DNA from: Muribaculaceae bacterium
GTDB taxonomy: Bacteria; Bacteroidota; Bacteroidia; Bacteroidales; Muribaculaceae
NCBI GenBank assembly: GCA_017505535.1
Contig: JAFVPD010000032.1
Location: forward strand, 1-33,816
Length of the DNA stretch: 33,816 bases
Direction: 5' to 3'
Of the stretch, positions 1-7,499 are shown piece by piece. Made by a program: the position numbers and the translations under genes. Below the pieces are notes generated by a model. That model was given only the letters and a program-made list of their open reading frames with translations. It searched no databases and was not told the origin of the DNA. Positions within the stretch are counted from its first letter, which is position 1. Every line of letters starts with the position of its first letter.

Positions 1-414
1 AAATAGAATAATATACAACTTGGGCCGTGGCCGAACCGGCGACATTAACGTTGTGGTTTGATGTAGAAATAGAATAATATACAACAATAACAACGTTAGG
101 GCATCTCAACATCGCGTTGTGGTTTGATGTAGAAATAGAATAATATACAACATAAGGAGGTTGCCGTATTCAACTATATTAGTTGTGGTTTGATGTAGAA
201 ATAGAATAATATACAACTCAAAAGTTCTTTCAAAAGAGTCTCCATTGTTGTGGTTTGATGTAGAAATAGAATAATATACAACTGGTGTTGGTAAATCAAT
301 TGCCGAAGTCGAGTTGTGGTTTGATGTAGAAATAGAATAATATACAACCAAATCTGAAAAAATAAATAGTAATATATTGTTGTGGTTTGATGTAGAAATC
401 GAATAATATACAAC
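1..414 (+). CRISPR. CRISPR array, distal end, truncated by the left window edge
   Basis: Six complete 36-bp repeats start at 50, 116, 182, 247, 313 and 379, and a 19-bp partial repeat occupies 1-19. Each begins GTTGTGGTTT and ends TATACAAC, so the outer five bases (GTTGT/ACAAC) are complementary. The spacers are unique; five are 30 bp and one (218-246) is 29 bp. The last repeat differs by one base (A to C at 400). End-repeat decay usually marks the leader-distal end, so the leader and cas genes should lie to the left, outside the window. The 36/30 geometry with GTTG...CAAC ends is seen in Bacteroidetes type II-C and type VI-B systems; the sequence here does not decide between them. No anti-repeat (tracrRNA) was found in the window. 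Confidence 0.97.
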
Positions 415-454
415 GTTTTTTGGGGGTATTCAAAATTGATGGTCATGGAAGAGA

Positions 455-483
455 AAAAGCCATTTGCGGGGCAAATGGCTTTT
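455..483. terminator. Intrinsic terminator after pyrD, probably bidirectional
   Basis: A perfect 12-bp stem (456-467 with 471-482) has a 3-nt loop and is flanked by A-rich and T-rich tracts. On the minus strand the T tract follows the stem about 30 bases after the pyrD stop. It also separates the CRISPR array from the pyr genes. Confidence 0.85.
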
Positions 484-514
484 ATGGAAAGTTGGGGGAT
501 TGGAATGTGCGGGG

Positions 515-1420
515 TTAGATTTGGCCGATGATTTCGTTGATGTCTTTGATGTTGTGTCGGTCGCAATATTCGTTCATAAAGTCAATGATTTTAAGTGTGA
601 CTGTTGGGTCGATGAAATTGGCTGTGCCGACTTGTATTGCAGAAGCTCCTGCCAACATGAATTCGATTGCATCACGTCCGTTCATGATTCCGCCTAATCC
701 AATTACCGGAATGTTGACTGCTTTAGCTACTTGCCACACCATTCTGACAGCTATTGGTCGAACTGCAGCTCCAGATAGTCCGCCTGTGATAGTTGATAGG
801 TAGGGGCGTTGTCGTTCGATGTCGATGGCCATGCCGAGGAGGGTGTTAATGAGTGACACCGAATCGGCTCCTTCGGTTTCAACTGCTTTTGCGATGTCGG
901 CAATGCTTGTCACGTTTGGTGAGAGTTTTACGATTAATGTTTTTGGGTAGGCTTTGCGCACTGCTTTAGTGACTTGAGCAGCTCCTTCGGTTGTTGTTCC
1001 GAAGGCCATGCCACCTTGTTTGACATTGGGACATGAGATGTTGACTTCGATTGCATTGATATTGTCAAGTGGCGCAAGTTTTTCACACACTGCCACGTAG
1101 TCGTCGATTGAGGCTCCCGATACGTTGACAATGATTTGTGAATCAATGTCTTTGATGCGGGGGTAGATTTGGTCAATGAAGTAGTCAACGCCTTTGTTTT
1201 GTAGGCCTACGGCGTTGAGCATTCCCGATGGAGTTTCAACCATTCGTGGATAGGGGTTTCCTTCTCGGTGGTTGAGAGTTGTGCCTTTTACTATGAAGCC
1301 TCCAAGTTTGTTCAGGTCAATAAAATCGCTGAATTCTTCGCCATATCCGAATGTTCCTGATGCTGTCAGTACCGGATTTTTGAGGGCGATGTTGCCTATA
1401 TTTACGTTTAAATTTACCAT
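515..1420 (-). CDS. pyrD: Dihydroorotate dehydrogenase, class 1B catalytic subunit
   Basis: Oxidises dihydroorotate to orotate with bound FMN, the fourth step of pyrimidine synthesis, in the cytoplasm. The 301-residue length is usual for the PyrDB family. It is a TIM barrel with the N-terminal stretch [13 protein letters not shown], the conserved lysine K45 in VKGTT, and the catalytic base Cys130 in [12 protein letters not shown]. Cysteine rather than serine at this site marks class 1. The C-terminal FMN phosphate region reads IGLGGI and then [13 protein letters not shown]. The ATG overlaps the end of pyrK by 7 bases, so the two are translationally coupled, as expected for the heterotetramer in which PyrK passes electrons to NAD. 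Known for the family: the 1B enzyme requires PyrK. A terminator follows. Confidence 0.96.
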   Translation of the reverse strand: MVNLNVNIGNIALKNPVLTASGTFGYGEEFSDFIDLNKLGGFIVKGTTLNHREGNPYPRMVETPSGMLNAVGLQNKGVDYFIDQIYPRIKDIDSQIIVNVSGASIDDYVAVCEKLAPLDNINAIEVNISCPNVKQGGMAFGTTTEGAAQVTKAVRKAYPKTLIVKLSPNVTSIADIAKAVETEGADSVSLINTLLGMAIDIERQRPYLSTITGGLSGAAVRPIAVRMVWQVAKAVNIPVIGLGGIMNGRDAIEFMLAGASAIQVGTANFIDPTVTLKIIDFMNEYCDRHNIKDINEIIGQI

Positions 1421-2187
1421 GTGAGTTGATTGATGTTAAATACTGGACCTTCGGTGCATACGCAAACGTTTCCTTTGACAGTGTTTTCAACGCAACATAG
1501 GCATGCGCCTACGCCACAAGCCATCATGTTTTCGAGGGATACTTCGCACTGCGCGTTGATGTTTTTTGCTACGTTGGCAATTGCTTTCATCATTGGTGCC
1601 GGTCCGCAGCAATATATGAGGTCAATGTCTTGGCTGAGAATTGTATTGGTTGTCACCAATCCTTTTTCACCGAGAGAGCCGTCTTCGGTTGAGATGTGTA
1701 CGGTCCCGATTTTTTGCAGAATGTCAAGTTGTAGAATGTCTTTGGCTGATCGTGCTCCAATGAGAAATTCGGGGGAGAATCCTTGCTCTTTTAGAACCTG
1801 CCCAAGATATAGCATGGGGGCTATTCCAACGCCTCCGCCGGCGAGTAGTACACGGGTGTTTTTGTCGGCTGGAATGGAGAATCCGTTTCCAAGAGGGAGT
1901 ATGATGTTGAGTGATTCTTCGGGTTTCATGTTGATTAGGTGAGAAGTTCCGTCGCCGGCTTTACGAACTAAAAGCCAGAGTTGGTTTGCTTCGTAATCTA
2001 CAAAGTTTATTGAGATAGGGCGCCTCAAAAATGTGGTTTTAGAATTGTCGATGGCTACTTGAACAAATTGTCCCGGTTTTATCGGTGGAAGCTGTTGCCC
2101 CGATGTGGGGGTGAGAATTAATAGAGAATAAATATCGTGGAGACGACGGTTCTCTACTATTTTGAAGTCAATAATATGTTTTTTCAT
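1414..2187 (-). CDS. pyrK: Dihydroorotate dehydrogenase electron transfer subunit
   Basis: Carries electrons from PyrD to NAD through FAD and a [2Fe-2S] cluster. The 257-residue protein has a ferredoxin-reductase-like FAD domain with the RRPIS motif, an NAD-binding glycine loop (GGGVGIAPM), and a C-terminal cysteine cluster CGVGACLCC near residues 224-232 followed by Cys242/Cys244. Three cysteines spaced C-x4-C-x2-C plus one later cysteine match the known PyrK cluster ligands, with a shorter final spacing than in Bacillus or Lactococcus. It lies upstream of pyrD in one operon, with overlapping ends. No consensus promoter was seen in the 60 bp between it and the HTH gene, so read-through from the HTH gene is possible. 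Confidence 0.95.
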   Translation of the reverse strand: MKKHIIDFKIVENRRLHDIYSLLILTPTSGQQLPPIKPGQFVQVAIDNSKTTFLRRPISINFVDYEANQLWLLVRKAGDGTSHLINMKPEESLNIILPLGNGFSIPADKNTRVLLAGGGVGIAPMLYLGQVLKEQGFSPEFLIGARSAKDILQLDILQKIGTVHISTEDGSLGEKGLVTTNTILSQDIDLIYCCGPAPMMKAIANVAKNINAQCEVSLENMMACGVGACLCCVENTVKGNVCVCTEGPVFNINQLTW

Positions 2188-2246
2188 TAATGAAATATTT
2201 TTTTACAATAATGGTTTTAACATAAAATGGATATCACAGTGAGGAT

Positions 2247-2759
2247 TTAATTAGATGCAAGTGTGAATTTCTCAACACTATTATCATCATAAAACACCAT
2301 TACGTATGCAATTTGTCGTCCTGAGGAGATGTTGGGTGATAAATTGGCTTTGTTTTGTCCCATAGCCATTGTGAGCACGGTATTTTGAGATGTAGAGGCT
2401 TTGGCTGAATTTTCTGAACTTTTTTGAGGAACTTTTTCTCCGAAGTCAAATGTTGGCGCAATTGACTCATCGATAGCTTGTTGAGTCATAATATTGTTGC
2501 TTTGTTCGGGGTTTAAAGTGTCTGAGATTTTAATATTTGCGTCAAGCATCATGGAGCCTTCGCCAAACATGAGCCACGACATTGAAAGCCCGGGGTAGGC
2601 TGCGTGGATTTTAGCAATGAGGTCGTTGCTGATTTTTTTGTTTCGTCCATTAAGGATTTGCGAGATGGTGGGTCTCGGAATTTTACATGTATCGGCTAAC
2701 TGTGAGCTTGAAACTTGTGCAGAATACATGAATTTTTTGATGCGTGATACGATATCCAT
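2247..2759 (-). CDS. XRE-type helix-turn-helix regulator
   Basis: A 170-residue DNA-binding protein. Residues about 4-58 form an XRE/Cro-type HTH; the recognition segment is around IPRPTISQILNGRNKKIS, followed by AYPGLSMSWLMFGEGSM, a layout common in Bacteroidales XRE proteins. The remaining 100 residues are polar, look disordered, and end in a short hydrophobic stretch (AYVMVFYDDNSVEKFTLA). The start was set at the ATG at 2759 rather than further upstream because a consensus promoter sits at 2788-2819 and the extra N-terminal residues are unlike the family. The gene is 60 bp upstream of pyrK on the same strand. Its target is unknown; nothing links it to pyrimidine control except position. 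Confidence 0.85.
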   Translation of the reverse strand: MDIVSRIKKFMYSAQVSSSQLADTCKIPRPTISQILNGRNKKISNDLIAKIHAAYPGLSMSWLMFGEGSMMLDANIKISDTLNPEQSNNIMTQQAIDESIAPTFDFGEKVPQKSSENSAKASTSQNTVLTMAMGQNKANLSPNISSGRQIAYVMVFYDDNSVEKFTLASN

Positions 2760-2787
2760 AGAATTATGTTTTGTAATTAAGAATATG

Positions 2788-2819
2788 CAAATGTAAAAAC
2801 AAAAATCCAAACTGCCAAA
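2788..2819 (-). promoter_or_regulatory. Bacteroidetes-type promoter of the HTH gene
   Basis: On the minus strand TTTG (2816-2819) is followed 20 bases later by TACATTTG (2788-2795), an exact match to the -33 TTTG and -7 TAnnTTTG consensus of Bacteroidetes. Transcription would start near 2780, about 20 bases before the ATG at 2759. Confidence 0.8.
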
Positions 2820-3842
2820 TTTATTTGTGTAAATATTAAATTTAAGAATAATAGAGTATCAATAAAGGGTGGGAGAGAGGTGTTACATTTGCAAAATTGG
2901 TCATTAAAGAGATTGTAGAGGTTTTGTGCTATAATTGGCTGGTGTATAGGTTGGTATTGCGTATGCCTATGGGGGGGGGGATGTGTGTTGGTATATGGAG
3001 CTGTGAAAATATGAATAAATGATTGAAATATAGTGCATAAATAGCTGAAAATTAATGTGATATGACAAATGTTAAATAAATAAAATGAGCAAAATTGCAA
3101 AATGTGAACGGTTGTAGATTGTGAATCTCAAATTTAAATACCGGAAAATTTGAGAATAGTGATTGGGTGAGTGTGGATTTGAGAATTTAAGGTTGAAAAC
3201 TCGAGGTAAGAGTGGCGTGAATTTATTGAGTTTTAGATTGTTAATAGATGTGGTAATTTACCAATTTGAGGTTTTGAGAATAATGCTTAGATCATCGAAA
3301 ATTGTAAATTTTGAATATTTACCACCAAGAGATAATGAAAAATCAAAATTTTGATTCTAAACGGGTTAAAATTGCTATAAATATGGGTTATTTAATTGAG
3401 TGTCAGTAATGTAATACTCATATTGATGTAATCGGCATTTTATTCCAATTAATTTGTAGCTCGCGAGATTTATGTAGCGTTTGTGTTTTATTCCGTCCGG
3501 TTAAAGTTAATGTTTCGCTCATACCCATCACATGAGTAATCTTGGGGAATTTTTGTATTGTAAGATTTTTTTGCTTGAGCATATTTTTATGAGTGCGAGA
3601 ATGTTCCTTTTTGCATGCCATTTTCATTTCAATCCTAATAATGTATTTGTAATGAACAAATCGGCCAGCGATATACCTCAATCTATGAGTGAAATTATAG
3701 ATGATTGTTTGTCGGCATGATTTACCTTGAACGAGTCAACATTGGGCTGTGTGAGTGTGGCTCACGATTAGATTAAAATTACCCAGCTGACGTTATTAAT
3801 TGACTACTTATTACTGATATAAACTCAATTATAATAGTATGC

Positions 3843-3860
3843 ACATAATACACATTATGT
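3843..3860. repeat. Perfect inverted repeat, 7-bp arms
   Basis: ACATAAT (3843-3849) and ATTATGT (3854-3860) flank a 4-base loop. It could be an operator-like site or a small hairpin; there is no adjacent gene to assign it to. Confidence 0.5.
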
Positions 3861-3914
3861 TAAATGACGTCTTTCAATGAATTGAGGCGTTCTATCCTTT
3901 CGGCCTATTTTATC

Positions 3915-4097
3915 TTTTTATAAAAGTCCTCGTTATGCGCTCGAAAGTAAGGCTTTCTTTTTTTACAACTGAATATTGGTTTATTAATTCTTCATTATGC
4001 GTTCAAATCATGTTTTCATTTTTTCAACCTAATCTTGGTTTATTAATTCCTCGTTATGTGCTGGAAAGTAAGTCTTTCATTTTTCGCTACTGAATCA
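3915..4097. repeat. Three diverged tandem repeats with a period of about 59 bp
   Basis: A unit running from TTTATTAATT through TCGTTATGCGCT and GAAAGTAAG to a T-rich tract and AACTGAATATTGG recurs with starts near 3920, 3980 and 4039. Copies 1 and 3 are most alike; copy 2 has more changes. The repeats lie just upstream of the prophage remnant and do not encode an obvious peptide. Confidence 0.7.
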
Positions 4098-4361
4098 TGA
4101 TTTGTATAATATGCCATGCCCTTCTGTTATGTTGGCTCGTTTGTTTAATTGAGTTCCATCTTCTTTTTGGGTGTTGCCAGAGTTGTTGTCTCGCCCTCTT
4201 AGGAAAGTGCACTGAATGCAATGTCGTAGGAATTTTCGCAGGCTTCTATAGTTGGATTTGGGAAGTTTTGTAACTTTATTTGCAATTGATAAAAGGTCCA
4301 AGCCTATTCGTTCAGACTCAGCGGGATTAGTCCGTAGACTGTCGATAAGAGTGCGGACCTT
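4095..4361 (-). other. Open frame of unknown status next to the prophage junction
   Basis: This minus-strand frame stays open from about 4361 to the TAA at 4095 (about 88 codons) without an ATG at its head; the first usable start is a TTG at 4301. The translation (for example TLIDSLRTNPAESERIGLDL and KLPKSNYRSLRKFLRH) has a protein-like mix of residues, but I do not recognise it. It overlaps the broken 5' end of the MuF fragment on the other strand. It may be a gene fragment left by rearrangement, or chance. Confidence 0.2.
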
Positions 4362-5536
4362 TCACTTTTTCAGGGTTCAAGACTTTCCACGCTTTGCGTG
4401 AGGTGGGATTGTCGTTGCTCACTCCAAATGGAGATATTAAGCCGTTCAACACTTTTCTCAACGATGTAAAGGCGATTAACGACCGATACAATCACAACTA
4501 TCTGCGTGCCGAGTATCAACAGGCCATTGCGGCATCGCAAATGGCGGTACGCTGGCATGAGTTTGAAAAGGACGGCGACCGCTACGATTTGCAGTACCGC
4601 ACGGCCAATGACTCTCGCGTGCGCGAGGAACATGCGATTTTGCACAATACCACCTTGCCGGCAAGCGATCCGTTCTGGGATTCGTTCCTGCCTCCCAATG
4701 GCTGGGGCTGTCGCTGCACTACTGTACAGGTGCGCAAGGGGAAATATCCCACTTCCGACCCTGAACTGGCAATGAAGCGCGGGCAGAACTGCACCGATGG
4801 GGCAAAACGCAAGATTTTCCGCTTCAATCCCGGAAAGGCAATGCGTCTATACCCCGAACAACACCCTTATTTCCCTAAAGGATGCGGCTCATGCCCCCGC
4901 AAACTGAATCTCGCCTTTGACCCGAAACGACAAATCTGTATAGCCTGTGCCGAATTATCACGATTAAAGCGCATTATCGTTAATCGTCTCAAGTATAATC
5001 GTCTCAAAAAAGACAAGAACTATCGCGATGTTGAATTTGACGAAATGACAGGAGGCGTTAAGGCTACTCACAAAGGGCATAGCGTGCAAGACGCCGATAA
5101 TACAGAAACGTTTTTTGGAAACATGAAACCTGCCGATCTTGAATGTGAATGCCAAAATCTTCTATTCAAATGGGGGCACACTGCTGTGCTTCGTGATGAG
5201 TTCGCAAATAAACGACTAGGAAACACGCCTCCAAGTCTTGATATTGAGATTGACGGTAAAATTATGGATATTCGTTCTATCACTCAAGGTGGTTTGTTTG
5301 GAAATGCTTTAATGGCTAAAAATAGACAACTTGCCAATGTTAAGAAAAAAACAGGGATAATTTCAGATTCTGTCTGTTTGCACTTCCACGACCCCAATAT
5401 GTTTTCTGAGGAAAAACTATTACATGATGCTGAATGGTTTAAGCAAACTATTCAAAATGTTGGCTCTACTCAACGGATAAAGCACATTTACGTCGTTATT
5501 AATGGAGCCTCGGAACTTAAAATTTATGATATATAA
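4349..5536 (+). pseudogene. MuF-type phage head morphogenesis protein, 5'-truncated, with C-terminal nuclease-like toxin domain
   Basis: The open frame starts after a stop at 4346-4348 with FTFSGFKTFHALREVGLS, which already lies inside the MuF (Mu gpF/SPP1 gp7) minor head domain. The N-terminal part is therefore lost and the first start (TTG at 4394) is not natural. Counting from 4394, residues 1-115 carry the family hallmarks YLRAEYQQAIAASQMA and the conserved block SDPFWDSFLPPNGWGCRCT. Two CxxC pairs follow (C164/C167, C182/C185). From about residue 190 the sequence becomes more AT-rich and changes character. Residues 240-380 contain ECECQNLLFKWGHTAVL, then LDIEIDGKIMDIRSIT, resembling the acidic-strand layout of CdiA C-terminal or PD-(D/E)xK-like nucleases, with Arg where Lys is usual. 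MuF proteins with exchangeable toxin tails are known in temperate phages; the toxin assignment here is inference. No immunity gene is obvious downstream. Confidence 0.8.
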
Positions 5537-5625
5537 AAAAACCTCCCGAAGGAGGTTGCAAGTATGAAAGGCATTAGGCGAACCCACAGCCAACAGCTAA
5601 ACCTCACGGTAAAGCCTGACTTGCA
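5533..5625 (-). ncRNA. Candidate structured small RNA, about 90 nt, antisense to the prophage gap
   Basis: A minus-strand unit with all its signals: promoter (5629-5659), structured body, intrinsic terminator. The start is expected at about 5622-5626. The ends of the body pair as GCAAGT (5619-5624) with ACTTGC (5558-5563), with an inner AGGC/GCCT helix (5614-5617 with 5569-5572). The terminator stem 5540-5546/5551-5557 has a C(UUCG)G tetraloop and is followed by seven T on the minus strand. There is no ORF of note on this strand. I do not recognise the RNA family. It lies between the MuF toxin fragment and gpG, so it may be a phage regulatory RNA, a toxin-related antisense RNA, or a resident sRNA next to an insertion. 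Confidence 0.65.
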
Positions 5626-5662
5626 GTACAAAGGTAGCAACTATATTTTAAATCAGCAATAA
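5564..5662 (+). CDS. Possible 32-residue peptide on the strand opposite the small RNA
   Basis: An ATG at 5564 lies 8 bases after GGAGG and opens 32 codons to the TAA at 5660, a lysine/glutamine-rich peptide (MKGIRRTHSQQLNLT...). The GGAGG is part of the minus-strand terminator stem, so the apparent ribosome site may be accidental. I favour the small RNA reading and list this as an alternative only. Confidence 0.15.
   Translation: MKGIRRTHSQQLNLTVKPDLQYKGSNYILNQQ
5629..5659 (-). promoter_or_regulatory. Promoter of the candidate small RNA
   Basis: On the minus strand TTG (5657-5659) is followed after exactly 20 bases by TACCTTTG (5629-5636), matching TTG-N20-TAnnTTTG. Confidence 0.65.
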
Positions 5663-5720
5663 TAAACTCAAAAAATTATGTATAAAGCATTTGAAACAAA
5701 GACGCAAATTTTATACCATT

Positions 5721-5969
5721 ATGCCCGATTATATTGACCCCGACCAACTAAAACGAAATATCCTCAACGATATGCGGGTGGAACTCGCTGAGGAGTTTGA
5801 CCGAAATTTTGAGCGCAAAGCATTCTTCACCCGCAAGTGGAAGCCTCGTCGCATAAATCGCCGGGGATCGCTGCTCATCGTCACCGGAGCTCTGCGTCGC
5901 TCTATCAAGGCTGAAAAACTTAAAGACGGGCAATATTTGAAATTCAAAAAAAATAATCTGCATACGTAA
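5721..5969 (+). pseudogene. Mu gpG-like phage virion morphogenesis protein, C-terminally broken
   Basis: MPDYIDPDQLKRNILNDMR, then FFTRKWKPRR and LIVTGALRRSIKAE, match the start and the conserved 'G-x-L-x-x-TG-x-LRRS' core of gpG-like tail completion/virion morphogenesis proteins. The usual length is 140-170 residues; here the frame ends after about 82. The stop comes just after a run of eight A (5945-5952). Another frame then reads on a little (IRNKEIVHVAEL), so a slip or deletion at the A tract is likely. The ATG at 5721 was chosen over the in-frame TTG at 5691 because the family begins close to the DIDxL-like segment. Same strand and order (MuF then gpG) as in Mu-like phages. Confidence 0.7.
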
Positions 5970-6079
5970 CAAGGAAATCGTTCATGTTGCAGAATTATAA
6001 AAAAAGGAACGGCAGGCTCCATTTCTGGTACACCCACCGCGCTACAAATATACAAACTATTTTTTAGATAACAACTATT

Positions 6080-7021
6080 TTACATCATCTGTATTCGGCT
6101 GGCATACAAAAAACCCTTTATACTTGACCACATACCGGCCCAATTTAGCAACTTGATTTTTGACATCAAACCAAATACACCGGTTAATAATGGCATTACC
6201 TGCGAAAGTGGCACCATTAATTCCGAGATAGAACTAACCCATAATCCAAAATCCCCTACAAAATTGAATATTGAGACCTTTATTTCCTCTATCGTGTCAC
6301 GAAATGACGCCATTCTTCCAGCTGTCGTTTCTGATGCTGCTTCTATTGCTCCATAAAACAATCCCCCCTCACTGGTCGCCATCCTGAATGCCTCCGAAAC
6401 CATATCTGCCGAGATGGCCCCCTTGCTCATTTCTTCTTTAAGTGCCCCGACGCTCTTTCCCGTAACCTTGCTTATCTCGTTAAGCGGGTTGAAGCCGGCA
6501 TTTATCATCTGCATCAAATCCTGCCCGGTCAACTTGCCGGTGCTCGACATTTGAGCAAATGCCAATGCCAACGATTGCAATTTCTGACTGTCTCCCATGG
6601 CGATGTCTCCAATCTGTTGCAGTGTGGAAAATGCCGCTTCTCCCGACATACCAAATGACATCATTGTTCTTTGTGCATCAAGCAAGCCTGCTTTATCATA
6701 AGGGGTTACCTTCCCATATTCCGAGATGCGTTCATACATCGCTTCAGCTGCTTCGGCATTTCCTCCAAACAAAGTCTTCAGATTCATCAATTGCAATTCT
6801 GCTGTCGCCCCGGCTTCGGTTATATCGTTAAATACACCGCTGATTTTTTCAACATAATTACTTGCCATGTCCCATGCAGCAAATGTATTGGTTAATCGAC
6901 CTAACCAAGAATTACAGTCTTCTATTTTTGCGCTGAATTTGCCGGTACTGTCAATCATGCCCTCCATGACAGCGATAAAATTACCGCCTAAATTAAATCC
7001 ATATTCAAATACACTTGCCAT
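6080..7021 (-). pseudogene. Phage tape measure protein, N-terminal fragment
   Basis: 313 residues matching the N-terminal tape-measure domain of tailed phages: ATAELQLMNLKTLFGG, then VTPYDKAGLLDAQRTMMSFG, the GKLTGQDLMQMINAGFNPL block and KGAISADMVSEAFR. Complete proteins are normally 700-1500 residues, so at least half is missing. The frame ends soon after a hydrophobic segment near residues 265-300. The protein sets tail length and sits in the tail lumen. The ATG at 7021 looks genuine. The fragment points opposite to the MuF and gpG remnants, although these genes are co-directional in intact phages, so the prophage has been inverted or rebuilt. The end lies only 110 bases from the broken gpG. 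Confidence 0.85.
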
Positions 7022-7045
7022 TTCAAAAAATAATTATTAAATTTG
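7015..7045 (+). promoter_or_regulatory. Possible promoter before the 49-residue membrane peptide
   Basis: TTG (7015-7017), 20 bases, then TAAATTTG (7038-7045) matches the Bacteroidetes consensus. It overlaps the start of the tape-measure fragment and points away from it. Confidence 0.45.
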
Positions 7046-7067
7046 GAACACATTTAATTATAACATT

Positions 7068-7217
7068 ATGATAGTAGCTTTTTTAATAACTGTTTTAACC
7101 TATATCATAGCCGTCATTCTCTATGTAGGGTTTGTTGTATATTTTATTGGTTTTATTAAGTATATTATTGAAATATTAAAAGGTAATACTCCGCGGTGTA
7201 GAGGCCCGTTCTTTTAA
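7068..7217 (+). CDS. Small hydrophobic membrane peptide, 49 residues
   Basis: Reading from the ATG at 7068 to the TAA at 7215 gives a peptide of which about residues 2-36 are almost entirely hydrophobic, enough for one long or two short membrane spans. The tail is short and polar (EILKGNTPRCRGPFF). A consensus promoter lies 20-50 bases upstream. It lies between two prophage fragments but on the opposite strand. I do not recognise it. Possibilities are a phage holin-like or superinfection peptide, a small membrane toxin, or an AT-rich chance frame. Confidence 0.35.
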   Translation: MIVAFLITVLTYIIAVILYVGFVVYFIGFIKYIIEILKGNTPRCRGPFF

Positions 7218-7243
7218 TGGAAAATGAACTATTTTTCATTAAA

Positions 7244-7453
7244 TCACCTTTTCTTCTCTCCAAACAACCTCGCTATCATCTCAGCCTGATTTCTTAATCG
7301 AAACTGCTCGAGCCACAAGGCTTGTGCATACCATGACGCCCAATCTTCCTCGCTACCCGAGCAGGGATCTATCATCAGGTTTGACCTTATCAAGGCACAA
7401 CCTTTCTCAAATCCGTCTTTTTCGTTGTCGTCACTCAGTTTAGGTATTTGCAA
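7244..7453 (-). pseudogene. Small phage tail-region protein fragment
   Basis: About 69 residues with IDPCSGSEEDWASWYAQALWLEQFRLRNQAEMIARLFGEKKR at the C-terminal end (shown here only to indicate its aromatic, helical character in two parts: EEDWASWYAQALWLEQF and NQAEMIARLF). There is no ATG; the frame is open only from 7462, so the 5' end is missing and the TTG at 7453 is nominal. It lies 220 bases upstream of the tape-measure fragment on the same strand, where tail-assembly chaperone-like genes sit in phages. Assignment to a phage tail module is from context; no exact family is recognised. Confidence 0.5.
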
Positions 7454-7471
7454 GAGTGAGAATTATTTAGT

Positions 7472-7489
7472 AATTTTACGCGTAAAATT
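7472..7489. promoter_or_regulatory. Perfect 18-bp palindrome before the efflux operon, probable operator
   Basis: AATTTTACG followed directly by CGTAAAATT, a perfect dyad without spacer, ends 10 bases before the TTG start of the first gene of the metal efflux operon. The position suits binding of a dimeric repressor or activator. No regulator gene is adjacent, so the binding protein is unknown. Confidence 0.6.
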
Positions 7490-7499
7490 GTGAGGTCTA

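Larger units (their letters stand above)
2820..4348. other. Gene-poor AT-rich region between the HTH gene and the prophage remnant
   Basis: No convincing gene was found in about 1.5 kb. Short open frames on both strands (3163-3354 plus, 3418-3681 minus, 3532-3720 plus) lack family resemblance and look like chance. The region holds a run of ten G at 2971-2980, a 7-bp perfect inverted repeat at 3843-3860, a small GTGAG/CTCAC hairpin at 3751-3765, and three diverged 59-bp tandem repeats ending near 4097. The composition and loss of genes suggest decayed mobile DNA or a former insertion site beside the prophage. Confidence 0.6.

Noticed and set aside
106..566. Minus-strand open frames with a repeated LYIILFLHQTTT peptide
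   Set aside because: They are translations of the CRISPR repeats; spacing and identity match the array, not a repeat protein.
2760..2810. N-terminal extension of the HTH regulator
   Set aside because: It overlaps the consensus promoter and adds residues unlike the family; the ATG at 2759 is preferred.
2777..3100. Minus-strand open frame of 107 codons
   Set aside because: Rich in Phe, Ile, His and Pro from AT-rich and homopolymer DNA, overlaps the HTH promoter, no family resemblance.
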